The notes beneath the pieces are model-generated. The model was not told where the DNA came from, searched no databases, and saw only the letters and a program-made list of their open reading frames with translations. From CAZSBG01 sp964605145 (GTDB taxonomy: Bacteria; Zhuqueibacterota; Zhuqueibacteria; Thermofontimicrobiales; Thermofontimicrobiaceae): a stretch of DNA of 64,000 bases. How positions within the stretch are numbered: the first letter of the stretch is position 1; each line of letters starts with the position of its first letter. Position numbers and translations under genes: made by a program. Below, piece by piece: positions 57,950-64,000 of this stretch. The DNA lies in contig CAZSBG010000004.1 of assembly GCA_964605145.1 (NCBI GenBank), forward strand, positions 52,612 through 116,611, in the 5' to 3' direction.

Positions 57950-60034
57950 TCACTGCCCGGAACCAAACACCTGATTGCGCCACATCTTTTTCATATCCCA
58001 GGGCGCCGGCCCGCCCTTCAAAAATTTGTGAAACCAGGCCAGGTGTGCATTGTAATAAAATGGCATGGATTTCACAAAATTGGGCCAGTGACCGTCGTTC
58101 TCAAAGATGATGAGGCGCGAATCCACGCCCATTTTCTGCAGATCAGTGAAAATTTGCAGGCTCTGCGTATAGGGTACGCGATAATCTTTTTCCCCGGTAA
58201 TCACCAGCATGGGAGTATTGAAATTTTCGACAAAATTGGAAGGCGACATGGTCTCGTACAATTCTGAGTTCCAGGGTTGTCCGCCAATATCCCATTCCGG
58301 GAACCACAATTCCTCTGTGGCGCCGTACATGGAACGCAAATCGTAAACACCCATCATGGAAACCAGGCATTTGAACAGCCCTGAATCGTTGTGGCCTTCC
58401 AGCCAGTTCATGGCATATCCGCCCCATGACCAGCCCATGGCGCCGATTCTCTCTTCATCAATATAATCGAGACCTGCGAGATGTTCGGTCACCTTCATCA
58501 CATCTTCGATGACTTTTCCATTCCAGTCCCTTGAGATGGCTTCCGTGTATTCCTGGCCGTAGCCGGTGGAACCATAGGGATTGGGAAACGCGACCACGTA
58601 CCCGGCACCCGGGTACACCTGCCAGTCACCCCGAAATGAATCTGACCATTGCATTTGCGGTCCGCCGTGCACATTTACGATGAGCGGATACTTTTTGGTC
58701 GGATCGAAATTGTGCGGTTTCACGATGAACAAATGAACCTTTTTGCCGTTAGCGCCAATTACGCACATTTGCTCGGCCGGGCGGATGTCCACTTCATCGC
58801 TGATCACTTCATTAATAAATGTGAGCTGCTCCAAATTTTTACCGTTTGATTTGACTTTGAAAAGCTCCAATGGTTTATGAACACGGCGATCGGTGAATGC
58901 AAACCACTTGCCTTTGGGCGAAACCTGGATCCCGGCGATGGCGTTCACGTTCGGAATTTTCGACCAGGTGCCGCTCTTCACATCGATTTTGTACAAAGGA
59001 GAATATCCCTTTTCATCTGTGATGAAGTAGATAGATTTTGAATCCGGCGCCCAGTTGAAACTGGTGACCCAGTTTGGAAAATCTTCCGTTAGAATGCGGT
59101 GCTCGCCGGTCCTGCGATTGTAAATTGTCAGTCGAAATTTATCGGCTTCGTAGCCCGGAACCAGTTGTTTCAGATAAGCGATGTACGTGCCATCCGGCGA
59201 GTACCGGGGATCGGCATCGAACGCTTCATTGTCCTCCGTGATGTTCTGAGGATCACCGCCGTCGAGTGAAACCAGAAAGATATCCTTGTTGGTGGATGAC
59301 GCCGGGTTTTCAACTCGCTTGGACACGAAACACAACTCCCTGCTGTCCGGCGAAAAAGCATAGCCGGTACCGCCGCCCAACGAAAATGCAGGGGAATTAA
59401 ATTCGCCTGGCGTCATGTCTTTGATTTCGCCTGTGGCGACGTCTAAAAGCATCGTGTGCGTGTATTTCCCGTCCGAATAATAATTCCAGTGGCGGTAGAG
59501 CAGCGCATCCGCCATGTGCGCTTGCAGAGAACCGTTTTCCAGAGATTCATTAATTTTTTTATTGCAGGCATCATCAGCGCCGCATTCCGGAAAAACATCA
59601 GACGCAAAGGCGATGTATTTCCCATTCGGCGACCACACCGGGGCGCTCGCGCCTGTGGAAAAATGAGTGAGCTGCCGGGCCTCGCCCATATCTGTGGGCA
59701 GCAGCCAGATTTGAGCGCCTTCATTGCGCGTGGACACAAACATCAGATGTTTTCCGTCCTGAGACCAGCGGGGATGAAAGTCAGCTTTTTCGCAGAATGT
59801 CATTCGGCGCATGTTGCTGCCATCGGCATCGATGAGATAAATGTCCGAATTGGACGTTCCTTTTTCCAGATTGAATGAAGTAATCACAAAAGCGATTTTC
59901 TCACCGTCCGGCGATATTTGGGGATCACTGACATTTTTAATTCTATACAAATCTTCAATCGTGAAAGCGCGTTTTTCTGCCTGCAATGGGAAAACAATGA
60001 TTAATAAAAGTGCGAAAATAAACAGTCGTTTCAT
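57950..60034 (-). CDS. Secreted S9-family prolyl oligopeptidase
   Basis: 694 residues. I chose the ATG at 60034: GGAAGGAAA precedes it and it opens a signal peptide (MKRLFIFALLLIIVFPLQA). The open frame extends 63 codons upstream, but that part only translates a tandem repeat. An N-terminal beta-propeller of TolB-like repeats (PQISPDGEKIAFV, HPRWSQDGKHLMFVS) leads to the alpha/beta-hydrolase domain. The nucleophile is in GWSWGGYA, with Asp in GEKDYRVPYTQ and His in NDGHWPNF. The family cleaves dipeptides or acyl-peptides from short peptides, here probably in the periplasm. Confidence 0.95.
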   Translation of the reverse strand: MKRLFIFALLLIIVFPLQAEKRAFTIEDLYRIKNVSDPQISPDGEKIAFVITSFNLEKGTSNSDIYLIDADGSNMRRMTFCEKADFHPRWSQDGKHLMFVSTRNEGAQIWLLPTDMGEARQLTHFSTGASAPVWSPNGKYIAFASDVFPECGADDACNKKINESLENGSLQAHMADALLYRHWNYYSDGKYTHTMLLDVATGEIKDMTPGEFNSPAFSLGGGTGYAFSPDSRELCFVSKRVENPASSTNKDIFLVSLDGGDPQNITEDNEAFDADPRYSPDGTYIAYLKQLVPGYEADKFRLTIYNRRTGEHRILTEDFPNWVTSFNWAPDSKSIYFITDEKGYSPLYKIDVKSGTWSKIPNVNAIAGIQVSPKGKWFAFTDRRVHKPLELFKVKSNGKNLEQLTFINEVISDEVDIRPAEQMCVIGANGKKVHLFIVKPHNFDPTKKYPLIVNVHGGPQMQWSDSFRGDWQVYPGAGYVVAFPNPYGSTGYGQEYTEAISRDWNGKVIEDVMKVTEHLAGLDYIDEERIGAMGWSWGGYAMNWLEGHNDSGLFKCLVSMMGVYDLRSMYGATEELWFPEWDIGGQPWNSELYETMSPSNFVENFNTPMLVITGEKDYRVPYTQSLQIFTDLQKMGVDSRLIIFENDGHWPNFVKSMPFYYNAHLAWFHKFLKGGPAPWDMKKMWRNQVFGSGQ

Positions 60035-60054
60035 GTGTTTCCTTCCTGATTTCT

Positions 60055-60226
60055 GGTTAACTGGTAAACACGTAATTGGGGAACTGGTGATTAGTGTACT
60101 GGTTATTGGTGTATTGGTGATTGGTAAACTGGTCATTAGTATAATGGTGAGTGGCAAATTAAAGGATGGATTCATTTTTACAGTACAAATCACCAATAAC
60201 CACTCATAAAAACCACTCACCAATAC
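60055..60226. repeat. Alternating 7/8-bp tandem repeat with inverted copy
   Basis: From 60086 to 60160 the sequence is an unbroken alternation of 7-base (GGTGATT-like) and 8-base (GGTAAACT-like) units, five 15-bp pairs. Degenerate units reach back to 60055. The complementary form (AATCACC, AATAACC, ACTCACC) follows at about 60188-60226, so the block could fold on itself. It fills the gap between two co-directional genes. Confidence 0.85.
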
Positions 60227-60231
60227 GCAGC

Positions 60232-62106
60232 TTAGCCCGGTTTTCCGAGCAGGTCTTTGAGTTTATCTTTTGCCTTTTCTTCTAATTTTTTCTTTTCGTC
60301 TTCTATGCGCTGCTCGACTTCTTTTTTCTTCTTCTCAACTTGTTCAACGCGGGACTGAACCTGATTATTTATCTTTTCCACTTCCGCATAAATTTTCTTT
60401 CGGTTCTCTTCAATCAAAGCTTCGACTTCTTTGCGGCGCTTTTCGGCTTCAGCGCGAACATAGTTTTCGACCTGTTGCTGGGCTTCACGCAGATTCTTTT
60501 TCAGCGTATTTTGAATTTGCTGGGCCAAAACTTTGTCCACGTTCGAATTCATCCGAAGCGTGTAATCGGTTGTATCGCCTTTCATTTGCGCGGTCAGGGT
60601 AATCTGATTCAATCCATTCAGCACATCCCTCACAATTTTTGAAATCCGGTCTTTGGCTTCAGTTTCATACAAAAATGTGACCGGCTTGGCGTCCATGTCC
60701 AGTTTCAGATCGATGGCATCCCCGATGAAAAATCCGGCTAATTGTATATCGCCCTTTTTAGCATTCACAGCTCGCGGGAAATATTTGCTCTCCTTGAGGT
60801 CTATTTTGCCCAGCCCAAAGTTGGCAGCATTGATCCACAGGGAATCACGCATGATGTCGGTCGTGTGATCCAAACTTCCGCGGATATCGTATGCATTGCC
60901 GTTCACTTTTTTCAAATTCAGCTTGAACCGGGTTGGATTGGCATAGATGTAGGGTTCGTTGGTTAAACCGGTTAAATTGCCTTCCAGAAAATATGCGCGA
61001 GACGTATCCCCTGCAGCACTTGCCGCAGAAAAATTCGCCTTTCGAACCAGAAATTTCGGATAACGATGATGGAACGGATAGCGAATATTCTGACCCTCGA
61101 ATCGCGGCGGACTTTTTTTCTTGTCCGAATGGAGAACTTTTTTTGCCTTTGGCAGGTATTTTCGGCCCAGACTCACGTAATCAAGAATTTTCTCTGTCTG
61201 CTGAACCACGGGCTCGCCGAACAACAGGAGGCTCACGTCTTTCACGTTCAGGTCCATCAAATTGGCCAGTTGTTGCGCGCGGCTGATATCATCCTGTAAA
61301 TTCGACTTGACGCTGTTCAGTCTTTGCTGCACGGCATCGAATGTTTGCGTGAGTGAGTTGTATTTACCTTCCACCTCGCTCTTCAGAGCTTTGATTTCTT
61401 TCTGAATATCATTCAGCTTTTTTAACGCCGCAGTCAACGCCGCGACATCTTTCACGTTCTCAATATTGAGCGATTTAATATTGGATTCCAGTTTATTCAG
61501 CCGCTCGACATAGGGTTTGGTGTCGATCTGTTTGTCCCAATACGAAAACGTGCTGTCCGAATAGGCTTTTAATTGCGTGTATCCCTGCACAGTTTGCAGA
61601 TTTTCCACATTCACCAGCGAATCGATTTTCAGTTTTTTGCCCAGTCCGGACAGGTCAAAAACCGGAAGTTCCTTCATTTGTTTCTCGAGAGAATTTTTCG
61701 CTTTGGCCACCATGCCGGGTTTTTCATCGGATGGAGGCTTTGGCTTTTTCGGAATTTTGCCATCGGTGGCCCGCTTCGTTCCGCTGCGAACATTCTCCAG
61801 CGCCATTTCTTTGATAATCACTCGTTTCCAGAACAGAGGCCGGGTTTCCAGTACAAATGAAGCGCGCCCGGTCTCGATAATGTTTTTCCATGTGTCGTTT
61901 TTATCCGCAATTTGAATCCGATCCCAGGAGCAGGTGAGTTTGAACAGGCTGAAATGAAAATTATCGATTTCCACTTTGGCGCCGGCAATGGATTGGCCAA
62001 TGGATTCAACGGCTCGCTCTAAATAGCGGTCCCGTGCAAAAAAGGCGATGACCGCGAAAATAGCGATTATAACGACCAGAATAATGATTCCTTTTTTTCG
62101 CATCAT
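60232..62106 (-). CDS. AsmA-like membrane-anchored protein (TIGR03545-like)
   Basis: 624 residues. One N-terminal membrane helix (GIIILVVIIAIFAVIAFFA) is followed by an AsmA-like start (NFHFSLFKLTCSWDRIQIAD). A long central region contains coiled coils, and the last 100 residues are a Glu/Lys-rich coiled coil. This matches my memory of family TIGR03545, usually beside a TIGR03546/DUF2062 gene as here. AsmA-like proteins bridge the envelope for lipid transport, but this group has no assigned function. The start overlaps the DUF2062 stop (ATGA), and AGGAGG precedes it. Confidence 0.8.
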   Translation of the reverse strand: MMRKKGIIILVVIIAIFAVIAFFARDRYLERAVESIGQSIAGAKVEIDNFHFSLFKLTCSWDRIQIADKNDTWKNIIETGRASFVLETRPLFWKRVIIKEMALENVRSGTKRATDGKIPKKPKPPSDEKPGMVAKAKNSLEKQMKELPVFDLSGLGKKLKIDSLVNVENLQTVQGYTQLKAYSDSTFSYWDKQIDTKPYVERLNKLESNIKSLNIENVKDVAALTAALKKLNDIQKEIKALKSEVEGKYNSLTQTFDAVQQRLNSVKSNLQDDISRAQQLANLMDLNVKDVSLLLFGEPVVQQTEKILDYVSLGRKYLPKAKKVLHSDKKKSPPRFEGQNIRYPFHHRYPKFLVRKANFSAASAAGDTSRAYFLEGNLTGLTNEPYIYANPTRFKLNLKKVNGNAYDIRGSLDHTTDIMRDSLWINAANFGLGKIDLKESKYFPRAVNAKKGDIQLAGFFIGDAIDLKLDMDAKPVTFLYETEAKDRISKIVRDVLNGLNQITLTAQMKGDTTDYTLRMNSNVDKVLAQQIQNTLKKNLREAQQQVENYVRAEAEKRRKEVEALIEENRKKIYAEVEKINNQVQSRVEQVEKKKKEVEQRIEDEKKKLEEKAKDKLKDLLGKPG

Positions 62107-62627
62107 GCACCTCCTATGTCTCGAACTTTTTCATACCATTGCACAAGCTTGCTTCCTTTTATGACTTGCACAATTTTCCACTTTTTAATTCGCTCCTCCA
62201 GCCCGGAACGGTAGGCAATCACGAGTTTTTTCATTCCAAAAAAGATGGGGAAGAAGAAAACCAGTCCGCCAATAAAACTGCCCATAACCACAGTGTTATT
62301 GAACCGTGAGAGGGGCGCGACCGGCATATTATAGAGCCATTCCCACATCCCCTGCAATGGCGAAAGGGTGAGAAAGAAATAGCCGACGCTGTGGAACACC
62401 GTGTCCAGCAAATAGGCGAACAGATTCGCGAGGATGATTGCCACGGTCCCTGCTGCCAAATTGATATTCAGCAAAATGAGCAGGATGAAAAGGAAAATCC
62501 CCTGCAGCGACCAGAACGGCATCAATCCAATGAAAAATCCAAGCGCAAATCCGGCCGCAATTTGCCCGGGCGATTCCCCGGATCGAAAAGCCTTGATAAA
62601 TTTAGAAATGATTTTGAGCCATATCAT
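62103..62627 (-). CDS. DUF2062 / TIGR03546-like membrane protein
   Basis: 174 residues with about three to four membrane segments. The N-terminal block GESPGQIAAGFALGFFIGL is the DUF2062 hallmark. It is translated just before the AsmA-like gene with a four-base overlap, so the two probably act together in the inner membrane. Function unknown. Confidence 0.85.
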   Translation of the reverse strand: MIWLKIISKFIKAFRSGESPGQIAAGFALGFFIGLMPFWSLQGIFLFILLILLNINLAAGTVAIILANLFAYLLDTVFHSVGYFFLTLSPLQGMWEWLYNMPVAPLSRFNNTVVMGSFIGGLVFFFPIFFGMKKLVIAYRSGLEERIKKWKIVQVIKGSKLVQWYEKVRDIGGA

Positions 62628-62973
62628 ATTTTGTCCTTGAGTTTTTAGAGTGTTATGTTTGGGTGAATTAAGTTGATGAACCTATTAAAAAATCAACATA
62701 CTTCTGTAGAATTTGAAGCACAATGAACAGGAATACCAGCGAGTTCTGATGTCTGTGGAACATGAGATAACAATGGTGAAAATATAACTGAAATTCCATG
62801 AAAAGTCAAGTTATTTTTGAGCAATAATAACAGGTTAGGGGATGAAGAGGCTTTTCTTATAATTTAATTTTCAATTTAATTAACGGAGTTAGTCAAGCGA
62901 TGAAGTATTTGTCTTGTTGGTGACTAACTCCGTCAATTATCAAAGAGGCATATTTTCAGGCGGTTCAAATTCA
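62628..62973. other. Intergenic region with a hairpin
   Basis: 346 AT-rich bases between two minus-strand genes. Apart from the inverted repeat at 62877-62939 (separate entry) nothing was recognised; a promoter for the DUF2062 operon is expected. Confidence 0.4.
62877..62939. repeat. 19-bp inverted repeat, possible terminator or small MITE
   Basis: Arms at 62877-62895 and 62921-62939 are complementary in 18 of 19 positions (core ACGGAGTTAGTCA) around a 25-base loop. It lies 35 bases past the 3' end of the dehydrogenase gene, so it may end that transcript, although no strong T-tract follows. The TAATT ends could also mark a mobile miniature element. Confidence 0.6.
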
Positions 62974-63879
62974 CTAAATCTCAAAAGACACGCCGGTCAG
63001 TTCTTCGGAAGCAGCCCATAATTTTTCTGCGAGGCTCTCATCTTTGGCTAAATCATTTGAATCGACTTTTTTGGGGTAACCCCGCGCTTCCATGAAGCCG
63101 GACGGACCAAAATAATCACCTGACTTAACATCTTGCCCCACCGCAGCGTAGAGCGTGGGCAACGCCCCCATTGCCTGCGATTGAGCAAAAATCTTATTCA
63201 TTAACTGGAAAAGGCCTGAATGGCGTTGCAAATCCGTGCCGGTCCAGCCGGGATGAGCAGCGGCGACAATCGGTGAATTACTGTTTTCATTGATTCGTTT
63301 AGCCAACTCGTATGTGAAAAACAGGTTGGCAATTTTGCTGTCACCATACGCTCTTGTGGGACTGTATTTTCGGTTTTCCCACTGCAAATCGTCAAAGTTC
63401 GGCTTGCCAAGTTTGTGCGCGCTGCTGCTGACATTGATGATTCGACTGTTGGGCGTCGCTCTGATTAAATCGAAGAGAAGTGCGGTGAGTGCAAAATGTC
63501 CCAGGTGATTAGTCCCGAACTGCAATTCAAAACCATCGGCTGTTTTCGAATAGGGAGGAATCATCACGCCGGCATTGTTGATCAACAAATCCAGTCGGCC
63601 ATGAGTGTTTTTGAATTCTTCAGCAAATTTTTTCACAGAATCGAGGCTGGCCAGGTCTAATATCATGACAGACACATCCGCATTTTCGTGCGCCTGTTTG
63701 ATTTGCTTCATCGCATGTTCGCCTTTTTTATTATTTCGCACCGCCAGAATGACGGTTGCTTCTTTTTCTGCAAGCACTCTGGCAGCTTCAAATCCAATGC
63801 CGCTGCTGGCGCCGGTCACGATTATCACGCGTCCCTGCTGACTGGAAATATCGTGACTGTCCCATTTATCTTTTCGCAT
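62974..63879 (-). CDS. Short-chain dehydrogenase, retinol dehydrogenase-like
   Basis: 301 residues. The NAD(P)-binding motif TGASSGIGFEAARVL is at residue 22, followed by NNAGVM. The catalytic Ser is in VSSSAHK and the YxxxK pair in YGDSKIAN. The layout (SGIGFEAA, then a long substrate loop) fits the retinol dehydrogenase/WWOX-like group. The substrate is unknown. It appears monocistronic. Confidence 0.93.
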   Translation of the reverse strand: MRKDKWDSHDISSQQGRVIIVTGASSGIGFEAARVLAEKEATVILAVRNNKKGEHAMKQIKQAHENADVSVMILDLASLDSVKKFAEEFKNTHGRLDLLINNAGVMIPPYSKTADGFELQFGTNHLGHFALTALLFDLIRATPNSRIINVSSSAHKLGKPNFDDLQWENRKYSPTRAYGDSKIANLFFTYELAKRINENSNSPIVAAAHPGWTGTDLQRHSGLFQLMNKIFAQSQAMGALPTLYAAVGQDVKSGDYFGPSGFMEARGYPKKVDSNDLAKDESLAEKLWAASEELTGVSFEI

Positions 63880-64000
63880 ATTTATTTCTCCTGTTTTGAT
63901 GGGTTCATTGTTAACCTGAATTATTCACAAAATTCAAAAAAAATGTTTAACTTAATGTTATCAATAAAATTAATCAGATATATGAAATTTAACAAAGTTA

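Noticed and set aside
60035..60223. N-terminal extension of the S9 peptidase
   Set aside because: The extra codons translate the tandem repeat, while a signal peptide with a good ribosome site starts at 60034.

Overview
The window looks like bacterial chromosome of moderate GC, with ATGA and GTGA start-stop overlaps, compact operons and REP-like palindromes. Several gene families (an AsmA-like/DUF2062 pair, a secreted S9 peptidase, TrkA/TrkH) fit a diderm bacterium. The overall mix would suit an FCB or Calditrichota-like lineage, but nothing here fixes the taxonomy.

Layout. (1) Bases 1-31872 form a nonribosomal peptide cluster that continues to the left of the window. It has three synthetase genes (at least eight modules, the first one cut), a sulfotransferase, an MFS exporter, a small unknown protein, an MbtH-like protein, a type II thioesterase and an Sfp-type phosphopantetheinyl transferase. 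The adenylation codes, read by eye, suggest basic - basic(D) - unknown - Phe - Orn - Asn - Tyr-like - Thr(D). (2) 31905-35875: a VOC-nitroreductase fusion, a TauE-like permease, a small Cys protein and a sodium:solute symporter. (3) 36041-38985: trkA-trkH potassium uptake. (4) 39087-41919: larE-larB-larC for the nickel-pincer cofactor, without larA in view. (5) 41929-45771, minus strand: a renalase-like flavoprotein, a LOV-SpoIIE phosphatase and an FeS-type photolyase/cryptochrome, a possible light-response group. (6) 46158-49675: a YbhN-like membrane protein, an ArsC-like protein and a dynamin-like GTPase. (7) 49864-54392: a type IIG restriction-modification enzyme carrying an in-frame insertion, REP palindromes and a short ParB-like protein. 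(8) 54428-63879: PEP carboxylase, a DUF123 protein, an S9 peptidase, the AsmA-like/DUF2062 pair and a short-chain dehydrogenase.

Two observations stand out. First, the second adenylation domain of the first synthetase contains an inserted PilZ domain with both c-di-GMP-binding motifs (RxxxR and DxSxxG). It sits where N-methyltransferase domains are usually inserted, which suggests a peptide synthetase controlled directly by a second messenger. Second, the type IIG enzyme is interrupted in frame, just before its NPPY motif, by about 290 residues. This insert holds a REP-associated tyrosine transposase domain with an intact HUH pair and tyrosine, a 15-bp tandem repeat and REP palindromes that are themselves translated. 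More REPs lie just after the stop codon. It looks like a mobile element living inside a defence gene without breaking its frame.

All family assignments come from reading motifs; no database search was possible.
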